DNA of 64,000 bases from Chloroflexota bacterium (GTDB lineage Bacteria > Chloroflexota > Anaerolineae > J036 > Brachytrichaceae): the NCBI GenBank assembly GCA_023382055.1, contig JAMCQN010000030.1, positions 1-64,000 of the forward strand, in the 5' to 3' direction. Each line of letters begins with the position of its first letter. Position 1 is the first letter of the stretch. Both the position numbers and the translations under genes were made by a program. The notes under the pieces are model-generated. The model was not told the origin of the DNA, searched no databases, and worked only from the letters and a program-made list of their open reading frames with translations. Positions 43,594-52,536 of the stretch are shown here, piece by piece.

Positions 43594-43808
43594 TACTTCT
43601 CGACTTTCACTTGATCCGCATTTGTCTGATCCCTGCTGGTCTGATCTGATTGTTCTTCGTTGATTTGTTGTTCGATCTGCTCCAGCAGCTCTCGATCGCG
43701 CTTGATATTGTGGCGTCGCAAGACAAGCGATAACAGGTATGTGCTGATTCCACCCAGGAAAACGATATAACCGGCGATGAGGTAAATGGCGTTCTTCTCT
43801 GTAAACAT
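43593..43808 (-). CDS. CcmD-like small membrane protein
   Basis: A 71-residue protein with one membrane helix (AIYLIAGYIVFLGGISTYLL) and a charged, Gln/Glu-rich C-terminal tail. Small size, single helix and position directly after ccmC match CcmD, the subunit that releases haem-loaded CcmE from the CcmABC exporter. The ATG at 43806-43808 lies one base after the ccmC stop; an upstream extension of 20 codons overlaps ccmC and is not credible. Its stop overlaps the ccdA start. Confidence 0.75.
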   Translation of the reverse strand: MFTEKNAIYLIAGYIVFLGGISTYLLSLVLRRHNIKRDRELLEQIEQQINEEQSDQTSRDQTNADQVKVEK

Positions 43809-43809
43809 G

Positions 43810-44574
43810 TTATTGGCTGAGTTCCGCCCGCCGCACAGCCAGTTCATCGGCCTGTTCCTGTATCCCAATGCGCATCCGCAGCATGAAGATATACAGTATG
43901 GTGAACGTCACAATGCAGAAAAGCATGATGATCAACATATCCGGCGGCAGGCCAAAACCGCCCTGCTGTGTCGCGTTGACGCTGGGGCCGATGACGGCGG
44001 GGTGGATACTCTGCAACACGCGGCTGACCAGGAAGTTGAGCGGCACGGTCAGCGCGCCAATGATGCCGTAGACGGCGGCGAAACGCGCGCGGCGACCCGG
44101 GTCGTCCAGCCCCGTGCGCAGCATCAGGTAGGCGATATACATCAGGAACTGCAGGGCGCTGAGCGTCAGCTTGAAATCCCACGTCCACCAGGTGTTCCAC
44201 ACGGGGCGCGCCCATAACATGCCGCTCAGCAGAACCATGGTGATAAAAAGCACGCCAATCTCCGCCGATGCGACGGCGATGCGGTCGTATTTCAAGTCGC
44301 GCCGTTTGAGGTACAGCGCGCCGGCTACCGCAGTGACGATCCATGCGCCGAAGCCGTTCCAGGCGGACGCGATATGGAAGTAAAAAATCCGCTGCACATC
44401 GCCGCCGGCGGCGTCCTGCGCCCTGGGCGCAATGGCGAAAACCATCACCAGCGCCACAACAATCATGGCCGCAGCCGCAAGGCCGAGTGCGCGCGTAGCA
44501 CTGGCTGCATCGCGCTGTGTGGTTAACGATTGTCGCAAGGTCTGATCCATCTCAACTCGCTTGTGTCGTGCCAT
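43810..44574 (-). CDS. ccmC: Haem exporter / cytochrome c assembly protein CcmC
   Basis: A 254-residue six-helix membrane protein of the CcmC/CcsA haem-handling family. The tryptophan-rich haem-binding loop is WNTWWTWDFKLT, with conserved histidines in IFYFHIASAW and SIHPAVIG. The length fits CcmC. It is first in the operon ccmC-ccmD-ccdA, so the cluster serves cytochrome c maturation; ccmA, ccmB, ccmE and ccmF are not in the window. A second ATG eight codons in is possible. Confidence 0.9.
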   Translation of the reverse strand: MARHKRVEMDQTLRQSLTTQRDAASATRALGLAAAAMIVVALVMVFAIAPRAQDAAGGDVQRIFYFHIASAWNGFGAWIVTAVAGALYLKRRDLKYDRIAVASAEIGVLFITMVLLSGMLWARPVWNTWWTWDFKLTLSALQFLMYIAYLMLRTGLDDPGRRARFAAVYGIIGALTVPLNFLVSRVLQSIHPAVIGPSVNATQQGGFGLPPDMLIIMLFCIVTFTILYIFMLRMRIGIQEQADELAVRRAELSQ

Positions 44575-44701
44575 TGGATGACACCCTATCCAGCATATCT
44601 AACGGCGTCGATTATACTCTCCGTGATAGGTTGAAGCGGTCGCTGGGGAATGTCTTCAACAGGACCGATTACTGTCTGGCAGGAGATTGGACCGGCCGTT
44701 T

Positions 44702-46192
44702 ATGACGATGACTCCAACACCAACAATCGATCTGAGACCTCGTAATGTGGGTGAACTGCTCGATTTGACCTTTCACCTGTACCGCCGCAACTTCCTGCGC
44801 CTCATTGGTATCACCCTGGTGGTCATGGGACCGTTGCTGGCCCTCAACCTGCTCAGCAGTACTGGTTCACTGATCAACTATGCAACCATGTTGTCCGATA
44901 CCATCGGCGCCCAGAGTAACGGCCCAGGCCCAGTCTCAGTGATTACCACGGCGATCGCCGGATGCGCCGGTGCGCTGGCAGTATTAGCGGGCATTTTTAC
45001 GCCATGGATGGACGGCGCGCTGGTATTCAATGTGATCGAGCAAGTCCTTGGAAGGCGGCCCGACTGGCGCGCTTCATATTCTCAGACGAGATCGCGCTGG
45101 GGAGCGTTGTGGATCGCCAACGCCATACGAACGGTGGCGCTGGTGCTGTGTCTTATCCCGCTGGTTGCAGGACTGTACGGCAGCCTGATCGCCGGGTTGG
45201 TCGGGTTCAGCACGCTGGCGTCGTCGCCGTCGGGTTCCACTGACAGCAGCTTGTTGCTGGCAGGTCTCGCGGCGATCTGTCTGCCCATCGGTCTGGTCGG
45301 CGGAGGTTTGGCGATTTATATCACCGCGAACTGGTGCCTGACAGTTCCGGCGATTGTCGGTGAAGGCGTGGACGGCGGCGCATCGCTTGGCCGCAGCAGC
45401 GCACTGGTCAATAACCACCGCTGGCGCATGATCGGGCGGCTGTTGATCTTTGAGGTCATGCGATTCTTTATCATCACCCTGCCAGTCATGGCGGTGGAGT
45501 TATTTGTGCTGGGAGGCTCCATAGCGGCGGTCGGCGGGGGTGATACCTCGCCATTCGGCATAGCGGCCATCATCGGCTCGTCGATTTTCAGCGCGCTGGC
45601 GAGTGTGCTGGTAGCGCCGCTGTATTCCGTCTATATCACCGTCAACTATCTCGACCTGCGTACGCGCAAGGAAAACCTCGATCTGCAACTGAAGGTGGCT
45701 CAATTGTCACCGTCGCGTGTACCTGCAGAGGTCGCTGCATCTGAGCCTGTAGATCAGGGGTGGCCGGCATCCACAGTAGAGACGCCAGCGCAGCCAATCA
45801 GCCCTGTGCCAATTGCGCCTGCCTCGGACAAGCCTGCGTTAGCCGCCGCGCCTGGGCGGGATTTCGGCGTCGCGCTCACGCCGGCGCAACGCATCAGTGT
45901 TTTGTATAAGCAAGTGCGCAACGACGGCGAGAATGCCGAATTGCACAACGAACTGGGTCTGGCCTATCAGGAGGTCGGCGATCTGTATAGCGCGCTGGAT
46001 TCATTCATCCGTGCGCGTGCGCTTGCGCCGGGCAATCCGGTGTATGCCTATAACCTGGCGCTGCTGCAACGCATCCGCAAAGAGTTGCCGTCTGCGCGCA
46101 AGTCGATTGCCGATTATCTGCAACTGGAAACCAATCCTGTGGAACGCCAGCATGTGCTCGACAATCCTGCGCTGCAAGACCTGCTGCCCTGA
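44702..46192 (+). CDS. Polytopic membrane protein with C-terminal TPR
   Basis: A protein of about 496 residues. The N-terminal 330 residues contain several membrane helices (LIGITLVVMGPLLALNLL, IAGCAGALAVLAGIF, VALVLCLIPLVAGLYGSLIA and others) with the pattern seen in glycerophosphodiesterase-type membrane domains and related DUFs (NVGELLDLTFHLYRRNF). A Pro/Ala-rich linker leads to TPR-like helices (about 405-490: LHNELGLAYQEVGDLYSALD). AGGAG lies 16 bases before the ATG; an in-frame TTG at 44687 is also possible. It precedes the MoxR-DUF58 pair and may act with it. Confidence 0.75.
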   Translation: MTMTPTPTIDLRPRNVGELLDLTFHLYRRNFLRLIGITLVVMGPLLALNLLSSTGSLINYATMLSDTIGAQSNGPGPVSVITTAIAGCAGALAVLAGIFTPWMDGALVFNVIEQVLGRRPDWRASYSQTRSRWGALWIANAIRTVALVLCLIPLVAGLYGSLIAGLVGFSTLASSPSGSTDSSLLLAGLAAICLPIGLVGGGLAIYITANWCLTVPAIVGEGVDGGASLGRSSALVNNHRWRMIGRLLIFEVMRFFIITLPVMAVELFVLGGSIAAVGGGDTSPFGIAAIIGSSIFSALASVLVAPLYSVYITVNYLDLRTRKENLDLQLKVAQLSPSRVPAEVAASEPVDQGWPASTVETPAQPISPVPIAPASDKPALAAAPGRDFGVALTPAQRISVLYKQVRNDGENAELHNELGLAYQEVGDLYSALDSFIRARALAPGNPVYAYNLALLQRIRKELPSARKSIADYLQLETNPVERQHVLDNPALQDLLP

Positions 46193-46246
46193 TCGATGTC
46201 TGTCCATCTCCAATCCCTAATCTCCAATCTCTAATCCAACACCAGC

Positions 46247-47194
46247 ATGAACCTACCAGACCTCTACAAGCAAATAATGGCGGAAGCATCGCGAGTGATC
46301 GTAGGCCAGGACGAGGCGTTTGAACAGATCGTCGTGGCGTTGTTCAGCGGCGGGCACGTCCTGCTCGAAGGCGTTCCAGGCACAGCCAAGACGCTGATGG
46401 CGAAAACACTCGCGCGACTCGTCAATGCCGAGTTCAAACGGGTGCAGTTTACCCCTGACCTGATGCCGTCTGACATCGTCGGCACCAGCGTATTCAATCT
46501 CCAGACGAGCCAGTTCGTCTTTCGCCAGGGCCCGGTGTTCACGCAGATTCTGCTGGCGGACGAAATAAACCGGGCGCCAGCCAAGACACAGTCGGCGCTT
46601 TTGGAGGCTATGGAGGAGCGCCAGGTGAGTATTGAAGGCGCCCTGAACAGGCTGCCTGAACCATTCATGGTTCTTGCTACGCAGAATCCAGTCGAGTACG
46701 AAGGAACCTATCCGTTGCCGGAAGCGCAGTTGGATCGGTTCCTTTTCAAAGTGCGCATTAACTACCCTGCGCTGCCGGCTGAGACCGAGATACTGCGCCG
46801 TTATCACGCAGGGTTCGATGCCCATCACCTCGAACGCAGCGGTATGGCGACCGTATTGGGACCAGGCGATATCGCGATGGCGCAGGCGGATATCATGGCG
46901 GTCAAAGTGGAAAGCGGCATACTCGACTACATCGCGCGGCTCATGGATGCCACGCGCAAATCGCCTGACCTGATCCTGGGCGGCAGCCCGCGCGCCGGTA
47001 TCGCGCTGCTGTTGACTGTTAAAACGTACGCCGCATTGCAGGGGCGCGACTATGTGCGCCCCGATGACGTCAAATTCCTTGCGCCGCCGGTATTGCGCCA
47101 CCGCGTCATCCTGCGCCCTGAAGCGGAGGTCGAGGGACTGGACGCGGATAAAGTTGTAGCGCGCGTCCTCTCGAAGGTCGAGGTTCCGCGTTGA
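46247..47194 (+). CDS. MoxR family AAA ATPase
   Basis: A 315-residue AAA+ ATPase of the MoxR proper branch. Walker A is GVPGTAKT, Walker B is [20 protein letters not shown], and the motif [20 protein letters not shown] contains sensor 1 and the arginine finger region. MoxR proteins pair with DUF58/VWA proteins and affect envelope integrity and enzyme maturation. The DUF58 gene follows after 33 bases. A short pyrimidine-rich imperfect repeat (TCTCCAATC at 46207 and 46221) lies just upstream. Confidence 0.94.
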   Translation: MNLPDLYKQIMAEASRVIVGQDEAFEQIVVALFSGGHVLLEGVPGTAKTLMAKTLARLVNAEFKRVQFTPDLMPSDIVGTSVFNLQTSQFVFRQGPVFTQILLADEINRAPAKTQSALLEAMEERQVSIEGALNRLPEPFMVLATQNPVEYEGTYPLPEAQLDRFLFKVRINYPALPAETEILRRYHAGFDAHHLERSGMATVLGPGDIAMAQADIMAVKVESGILDYIARLMDATRKSPDLILGGSPRAGIALLLTVKTYAALQGRDYVRPDDVKFLAPPVLRHRVILRPEAEVEGLDADKVVARVLSKVEVPR

Positions 47195-47227
47195 ACGAGA
47201 TACCTCGCTGAGTAGACTGGAAACGGT

Positions 47228-48586
47228 ATGCCTACTGCCCGCCTGCTTCTGATCGCGCTTATCGCCGCACCGCTGCTCGCCCTGGCGGAGCTTGCGCCTG
47301 CATTCATCATTGCGGCGCTGCTGTATCTTCTGCTCGTTGGCGGCCTGGCGCTGCTTGACCTGGCGCTGATGGATCGTCCAGGGGCATTCGAGATCGAGCG
47401 CACGCACGACCAGAGGCTCTCGCTTGGCGCAGATAACCCGGTCACCATCGGTGTGCGCCATCGCGGCTTGCGCGACACCAGCATCAACCTGCGTGACGAG
47501 CCGCCTGACGAGTGGCTGGTTACATCCAGCGGTACGCCCGATGCTACCCGGGTCCAGACGGTCGCGCGGCAGGGGCCGCCGATGTTCGCATTTGCGCTGC
47601 CGGCCCGGACATCGCATTCAGCGCAGTACACTGTGAAGCCGCTGCGACGAGGGGATTACCGTTTCGAGGATGTGACATTGCGCTGGCTGGGGCCGCTTGG
47701 CCTGATGCGCTGGCAGCACCGTTTCCCGCTTACCCAGCCTGTGCAGGTTTACCCGAACGTGTTGGAAGTGCGCAAGTATGACCTTCTGTTGCATCGCAAC
47801 CGCCTTGAGGATATCGGTCTGCGCGTTTCGCGCCGCTATGGGGAAGGGCGCGAATTCGAGCGCATGCGCGAATACCAGCCTGATGATGATATTCGACATA
47901 TCTCATGGAAAGCCACTGCGCGCCACCACAAGCCAATCACGATGGAATACGAGTCGGAGCGCAGCCAGACGATCTTCGTCGCCTTTGACGCCGGTCGCAT
48001 GATGAACGCCCCGGTGGGTGAGATGACCCGCCTGGATTACGTCATCAACGCGGTGCTGCTGTTCAGCTATGTCGTGTTGGGCAAGGGGGACCGCGTCGGC
48101 ATGATGACGTTCGCCGACAGCGTCACGAATTACATCGAGCCCAGGGCTGGCAGGTCGCAGTTTTACCGTATGCTGGATCTGCTTTATCGCGTGGAAACAC
48201 AGCCGGTCGAGCCGGACTTCAGTAGGGCGCTTGGCTATCTCAAACTGAAACAGCGCCGGCGCGCCCTGGTGGTTGTCTTTTCCGACCTGACCGGCGGGCT
48301 GTCGATGCAGCAGTTGGCTTCGGGTGTTATCGGATTGCGCCCGCCGCACCTCCCCCTGGTGGTGACGATCAGCGATCCGGTGTTGAAGGAACTGGCGACG
48401 GCTGTGCCGGCAGGCGAGGCCAACGTCTACGAACGCGTGGCTGCACAGCGCATGCTGGATGATCGCCGGATGGCGCTTCAACGTATGGAGATGCAGGGTG
48501 CACTGACGCTGGATGTCCCCGCCACGCAACTGTCCTCCTCCGTAATCAACAAATATCTTGAGATCAAAGGGCGCGGGATTCTGTGA
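47228..48586 (+). CDS. DUF58 domain protein
   Basis: A 452-residue protein with two N-terminal membrane helices (LLLIALIAAPLLALAELA and AFIIAALLYLLLVGGLALLD), a beta-rich middle part and the DUF58 block in a VWA-like domain. The DUF58 signature is EFERMREYQPDDDIRHISWK followed by FVAFDAGRMM in place of a canonical MIDAS, and VVFSDLTGGLS. It is the usual partner of the MoxR ATPase just upstream. Its last 23 bases overlap the end of the convergent SpoIIM-like gene. Confidence 0.92.
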   Translation: MPTARLLLIALIAAPLLALAELAPAFIIAALLYLLLVGGLALLDLALMDRPGAFEIERTHDQRLSLGADNPVTIGVRHRGLRDTSINLRDEPPDEWLVTSSGTPDATRVQTVARQGPPMFAFALPARTSHSAQYTVKPLRRGDYRFEDVTLRWLGPLGLMRWQHRFPLTQPVQVYPNVLEVRKYDLLLHRNRLEDIGLRVSRRYGEGREFERMREYQPDDDIRHISWKATARHHKPITMEYESERSQTIFVAFDAGRMMNAPVGEMTRLDYVINAVLLFSYVVLGKGDRVGMMTFADSVTNYIEPRAGRSQFYRMLDLLYRVETQPVEPDFSRALGYLKLKQRRRALVVVFSDLTGGLSMQQLASGVIGLRPPHLPLVVTISDPVLKELATAVPAGEANVYERVAAQRMLDDRRMALQRMEMQGALTLDVPATQLSSSVINKYLEIKGRGIL

Positions 48587-49559
48587 CTGCGCCCGTCTGG
48601 CTGCGCCCGCCGAGTAACAGCCACGCATAAGTCAGTGCGCCTGACGCAATAGCGGCGATGCCGCTGTATAACGGATTGAATTGAGGGGATATAAAACCCT
48701 CAATCGAACCGGCGATCATCAGCAGAGGGATACATCCGCCGGCCAGCACCATGGCCTCGCGCGTCGCCAGAACGAGTGCATCTTTGCGCGACTGTGCGCC
48801 GGGATGGATGATGGCCCAGCCCATACGCAGGCCGGCGCCGCCGGCCATGAAGATCACGCTGAATTCAACGACGCCGTGTCCGATTATAAAATTCAACAGG
48901 CGCCAGCCGATGCCGTAGTGGAAACACAATCCCAGCAGCCCCCCGACGGATAACCCATTCGTCACCAGGATGTACAGAGTGACCAACCCTGCGCTGGCGC
49001 CCCCTGCAAACGCGGCCAGGCTCACGCGGATGTTGTTGGTCATGATAAAGGCTGATGCCGCCGGTCGTTTATCCTCAGGCAGGTCGATCCACAGTTGGCC
49101 TTGCCTGACGAGAGGGATCAACTCTTTTGTGCTGTCATCAAAGGTCCATTCCGCGATATCCGGACGCATGAATACCAGGATACCATTGGCGACAGCCGGC
49201 ACGGTCAAGATGAGGAATGCCGCCAGGATATAAGGGATCAGAGCGCGATATGTACGGGGGAATCGTCGTGCGAGGAAGTCATACAGGTCGATCCTCTGAG
49301 CCGGCCGCCCGCGGTAGACCGCCGAGTGCGCGCGCGCAACCAACTGATTGAGATACACCACCACCGGCTGGCCCGCATAATCGCGCTGCGCCAGAGCAAA
49401 ATCGGAAGTCGCTGTGCGGTACAGGTTCCCGAGTTCCTCCAGTTCGCCCGGTTGCATACGCCGGATGCCGCTGCCGGCGGAGCGCGCGACCAGTTGGCTC
49501 AGACGGTCCCATTTCTCCCGGTTCGCAGCGATAAATTGTTCGGCATTCACAGCAGGCAA
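48564..49559 (-). CDS. SpoIIM-like membrane protein
   Basis: A 331-residue protein of the stage II sporulation protein M family. Residues 1-100 are a soluble helical part (FIAANREKWDRLSQLVARSA, LGNLYRTATSDFALAQRDYA). Residues 105-320 contain about five membrane helices with the family core FIMTNNIRVSLAAFAGGASA and NFIIGHGVVEFSVIFMAGGA. Non-sporulating bacteria carry this family beside MoxR-DUF58 pairs and RDD proteins, as here in convergent orientation. Its role is unproved; sporulation is not implied. Confidence 0.9.
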   Translation of the reverse strand: MPAVNAEQFIAANREKWDRLSQLVARSAGSGIRRMQPGELEELGNLYRTATSDFALAQRDYAGQPVVVYLNQLVARAHSAVYRGRPAQRIDLYDFLARRFPRTYRALIPYILAAFLILTVPAVANGILVFMRPDIAEWTFDDSTKELIPLVRQGQLWIDLPEDKRPAASAFIMTNNIRVSLAAFAGGASAGLVTLYILVTNGLSVGGLLGLCFHYGIGWRLLNFIIGHGVVEFSVIFMAGGAGLRMGWAIIHPGAQSRKDALVLATREAMVLAGGCIPLLMIAGSIEGFISPQFNPLYSGIAAIASGALTYAWLLLGGRSQTGAVTESRAL

Positions 49560-49571
49560 TGATAACGGGCG

Positions 49572-49816
49572 TCAATCCGTCATGAGAAAATCGCGCAAGA
49601 TTGCATTGAACGACGTCGGATTCTCAAGAGGGCTGAGATGCCCGGCGCGAGCTGATCCAGCAGCGCCAGCAGATCATCAGCCAGCAGGTCCATCGTAACC
49701 ATTTCCGTCACGGCAGGGCCCCCGGCTTCAATCGTGCCGCCATGTCCGCGCAGATCGGGAGCGATGCAGTGGTATGCCTCAGGCGGAACGACCCAGAAGG
49801 CCTGCTGCCAGTTCAC
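49572..49816 (-). pseudogene. Internally deleted alpha/beta hydrolase relic
   Basis: On the minus strand, codons from 49816 read NWQQAFWVVPPEAYHCIAPD then LRGHGGT and MVTMDLLADDLLALLDQL, the early part of an alpha/beta hydrolase. After about 49650 a shifted frame gives GHLSPLENPTSFNAILRDFL and stops at 49572-49574, the typical C-terminal end including the catalytic-histidine block. The catalytic serine region between them, some 150 residues, is missing, as is the N terminus. The relic overlaps the tail of the prenyl synthase gene. It cannot encode an active hydrolase. Confidence 0.75.
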
Positions 49817-50840
49817 GCAAGACGACAGCGGAGTGTGCGTCGATACCGGCGGAATCCAAAGCGCTGATGGATTTCTCGTAAGCATCCTGTGCGGCCTGCT
49901 CGGTATATTCCCGCCCCCCATTGTTATCGATCAACTGTCGCAGCAATGCCAGGTTGTCGGCGTCGCGCATTGATTGCCGAAAGTAAAGCTCGCGCAATTG
50001 CGCGCTCTTCTCTGCGGCATAAAGCACCGGCAGCGTTTTCTTGTGGTGTCTCAGATCGCTATCCTGTTTGCCGGTGACTGCGGGGTCTCCCCAGATACCC
50101 AGGATGTCGTCCTGTAATTGGAAAGCGATGCCGAGCCATGCGCCAAAATTCGCCAATGCGTTGATGCGAGCCTGCGGCGCGCCTGCCAGGATCGCGCCAA
50201 TGGCGCACGCAGCCTGCGTCAGCGCGCTTGTTTTGCCTTTGATCATCGCCATGTATTCCATCGCAGTGACATCAACGCGGTTTTCAAAACTCAGATCAAA
50301 GTGCTGGCCGATCGTCAGTGCAATGGAGGCTTCATCGAATACCCTGAGCGCCCGCAACACGCGCGTCGCGTCGGTTCCGCGCTCAAGCGCGGTTTCCATG
50401 GCCAGATGCGCCAGGGTGAACATCGCATCGCCGCTGTTGATGGCTTGTGCGTCGCCCCATAGCTTCCACAACGTGGGACGCCCGCGGCGGAGTTCGTCGC
50501 GATCTTCGATGTCGTCGTGAATGAGCGAAAAATTATGCAGCAGCTCGATGGCCGCAGCCGCGGGCAGGGCGCTTTCTGGCTGGCCGCCGCACGCTTCGCA
50601 GCATAGCAGGGTGAGTACCGGCCGGATGCGCTTCCCGCTGTAGACCTGGGCAGCCGTGCCATCGGCATTGGCGAATCCTAGATGGTAGTTCAGCATGGCG
50701 ATGAACGCATCCGGTTGGGCAACGGCAAAACCGGCCTGACTCAGGCCTGCGTTCAAACCGTTGATGATGCGCATCATCTCCTCTTCGATGAGAGGCACAT
50801 ACCGGTCAATGGTGACATTAAGATTCGACTCTGAGTTCAT
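49779..50840 (-). CDS. Geranylgeranyl/polyprenyl diphosphate synthase
   Basis: A 353-residue trans-prenyltransferase that condenses isopentenyl units into an all-trans isoprenoid diphosphate. The first aspartate-rich motif is LIHDDIEDRDELRRG, the second is FQLQDDILGIWGD, and GKRIRPVLTLL is the conserved N-terminal block. The residues ahead of the first motif suggest a short chain such as C15-C20, though length cannot be fixed by eye. The last dozen codons overlap the hydrolase relic, so the C terminus may have been altered by that rearrangement. The start overlaps the PAP2 stop by 23 bases. Confidence 0.9.
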   Translation of the reverse strand: MNSESNLNVTIDRYVPLIEEEMMRIINGLNAGLSQAGFAVAQPDAFIAMLNYHLGFANADGTAAQVYSGKRIRPVLTLLCCEACGGQPESALPAAAAIELLHNFSLIHDDIEDRDELRRGRPTLWKLWGDAQAINSGDAMFTLAHLAMETALERGTDATRVLRALRVFDEASIALTIGQHFDLSFENRVDVTAMEYMAMIKGKTSALTQAACAIGAILAGAPQARINALANFGAWLGIAFQLQDDILGIWGDPAVTGKQDSDLRHHKKTLPVLYAAEKSAQLRELYFRQSMRDADNLALLRQLIDNNGGREYTEQAAQDAYEKSISALDSAGIDAHSAVVLRELAAGLLGRSA

Positions 50841-51564
50841 AATCCTGGGCAGTTCTACCCGAGTTGATATGCCGGCGCGCGATCAGCGCCAGCATCAGCC
50901 ATGTTGTGCCAAGCAGATAACCGGCCAGTACATCACTGGGCCAGTGCACGCCAAGATAGAGCCGGCCGTATCCGACGCCAACGATAGTCAGTGCTGCAAA
51001 CGTGAGTGTAACCCATCTGATCACAGGCGTTCTCCACGCAATGACCGATAACGCCCCATAGGTAACGAGTACCGTGCAGGCATGCCCGCTTGGAAAAGAG
51101 AATTGCTGGAAGGGCGCGCGGATCTCAGGCAGCAACTGCTGGATTCTCTCCACGTCCGGAGGCAGTCGCCCGATCAGCACTCGCATCAGGATATCAATTC
51201 CTACAGCGCCGCAGAAGGCAATGAGGGGCCAGGCTGCCGCGATGATAATGACAATATCCTGCCTGTGAAGCGATGATCGACTGATTGCAGTCGCCTTTAC
51301 AACGCGGCGCAATTCCATCAGGCTGAGCAACAGACAAACCACCATCGCCGGAACGGCTGAGCCGATAAAGGTCAGCACGGAGATGGCCTGCGTAAGGAAG
51401 GTCGTGCGCGCAGATATCGCTGCTGCCAGTACCTGAAGATCTCCGGGGGCGTTTCTGCCCGACACGACGATGATTGTGAGAGCACTCAGCGCCACTAAGC
51501 ATAAAAGGATGATGATGACCGGCAGCCTGCTTTGTGGCGCGGGCATTGTGCGAGTTGAAGTCAT
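50818..51564 (-). CDS. PAP2-family membrane phosphatase
   Basis: A 248-residue six-helix membrane protein of the PAP2 superfamily, which dephosphorylates lipid phosphates such as phosphatidate or undecaprenyl diphosphate. The three active-site parts are LMRVLIGRLPP, FPSGHAC with the catalytic histidine, and GRLYLGVHWPSDVLAG with the second histidine and aspartate. The first motif is weaker than the KxxxxxxRP consensus. It overlaps the prenyl synthase downstream by 23 bases, which suggests a joint role in isoprenoid lipid handling. It is divergent from the class IV aminotransferase gene. Confidence 0.9.
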   Translation of the reverse strand: MTSTRTMPAPQSRLPVIIILLCLVALSALTIIVVSGRNAPGDLQVLAAAISARTTFLTQAISVLTFIGSAVPAMVVCLLLSLMELRRVVKATAISRSSLHRQDIVIIIAAAWPLIAFCGAVGIDILMRVLIGRLPPDVERIQQLLPEIRAPFQQFSFPSGHACTVLVTYGALSVIAWRTPVIRWVTLTFAALTIVGVGYGRLYLGVHWPSDVLAGYLLGTTWLMLALIARRHINSGRTAQDYELRVES

Positions 51565-51617
51565 ACGGCGTTATGTTGTGTCGTTACGTACTGCTTTGTC
51601 ATTTCCAAATCACTACT

Positions 51618-51637
51618 ATTATCAATAGGTTGATAAT
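51618..51637. promoter_or_regulatory. Putative operator: 8-bp inverted repeat
   Basis: ATTATCAA (51618-51625) and TTGATAAT (51630-51637) pair perfectly around TAGG, six bases before the aminotransferase ATG and in the 79-base divergent gap. It replaces any Shine-Dalgarno sequence there, so a regulator bound here could block transcription of a leaderless message. Confidence 0.45.
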
Positions 51638-51643
51638 TATGGC

Positions 51644-52468
51644 ATGATTATGACGTTCGAACTGATGGGCATGCAGTTGCGGCGTATGGCCGATGCGGAG
51701 TCGATGACCGCTGCTTCGGCATTATTGCCGCCGGGCTCATATACGACTTTCCGCACCTATTCGGGCAACCGTGTATTGAGGCTGGAGCAACATGTGCGTC
51801 GTTTGCAGGAATCCGCTGCTTTGCTCAATCTGCACGGCGATCTCGATTACGAGACGGTGCGCGCCGGGCTGGGGCAGGTTATTCAGAACGCAGGATACAC
51901 CGAATCTCGTTTCCGGCTGACGTTCTCGCCCCCACGCTTTTTCCTTTCAGTTGAGCCATTTACGCCGTATCCGCCGCAATACTATACCGAGGGTGTCCGG
52001 TGCATTACCGTCGGCGCGCACCGCGATAACCCGCACGCCAAAAGCACCTCATTTATCGCATCGGCGGGCAGCGCTTATCACAGTCTGCCCGCAAGCATAC
52101 ACGAGGGGTTGATGGTGGCAGGGGACGGCGCAGTTCTGGAAGGCTTGAGCAGCAGTTTCTTCGCGCTTCTGGGCGGTGTGCTGCATACTGAACAGGGCCG
52201 GGCTCTGGTCGGTGTGACCCAATCGCTTGTGCTGGAGTTGGCGCGCGCCATTGCCCCGCAGATAGCGCTGTCGACGCATGCGGTGCAATTGGCCGACCTA
52301 CCGCGTGTGCAGGAGTGCTTTATAACCAGCGTCTCTCGTGAGATCATGCCGGTTGTTCAGATTGATGATACGCCCGTCGCAGACGGCAGGCCTGGCCCAC
52401 TCACGCGGAACCTGATGCAGGGATTGCACGACCTGATCATGCGCGAGGCGCAGAGTGTGCTGGACTAA
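51644..52468 (+). CDS. Class IV PLP aminotransferase (BCAT/aminodeoxychorismate lyase-like)
   Basis: A 274-residue fold-type-IV PLP enzyme. The PLP lysine lies in NPHAKSTSFIASAGSAY, and the conserved glutamate block is GAVLEGLSSSFFAL. YTTFRTYSGNRVLRLEQHVRR-type residues form the N-terminal domain. Branched-chain aminotransferase, D-amino-acid aminotransferase and 4-amino-4-deoxychorismate lyase share this fold; length and the short N terminus fit the last two as well as the first, so the substrate is left open. No ribosome site precedes the start; ATG at 51650 is an alternative. Hairpin copy 3 follows. Confidence 0.82.
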   Translation: MIMTFELMGMQLRRMADAESMTAASALLPPGSYTTFRTYSGNRVLRLEQHVRRLQESAALLNLHGDLDYETVRAGLGQVIQNAGYTESRFRLTFSPPRFFLSVEPFTPYPPQYYTEGVRCITVGAHRDNPHAKSTSFIASAGSAYHSLPASIHEGLMVAGDGAVLEGLSSSFFALLGGVLHTEQGRALVGVTQSLVLELARAIAPQIALSTHAVQLADLPRVQECFITSVSREIMPVVQIDDTPVADGRPGPLTRNLMQGLHDLIMREAQSVLD

Positions 52469-52483
52469 AGACCTGATCCGATC

Positions 52484-52516
52484 ATATATCTGACTTCTCG
52501 CAGAAGTCAGACATAT
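52484..52516. terminator. Dispersed hairpin, copy 3
   Basis: ATATATCTGACTTCT (52484-52498) and AGAAGTCAGACATAT (52502-52516) pair around CGC with one mismatch. It lies between the convergent aminotransferase and LCP genes. The core is the same as at 13471, while the outer five bases differ on both arms yet mostly still pair. Confidence 0.8.
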
Positions 52517-52536
52517 GGGTTCCTATCGGGCAGGAA

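Noticed and set aside
46253-47617. A 454-codon minus-strand frame opposite the MoxR and DUF58 genes.
   Set aside because: It is antisense to two clear genes and has an unnatural Arg/Gln/His-rich composition.
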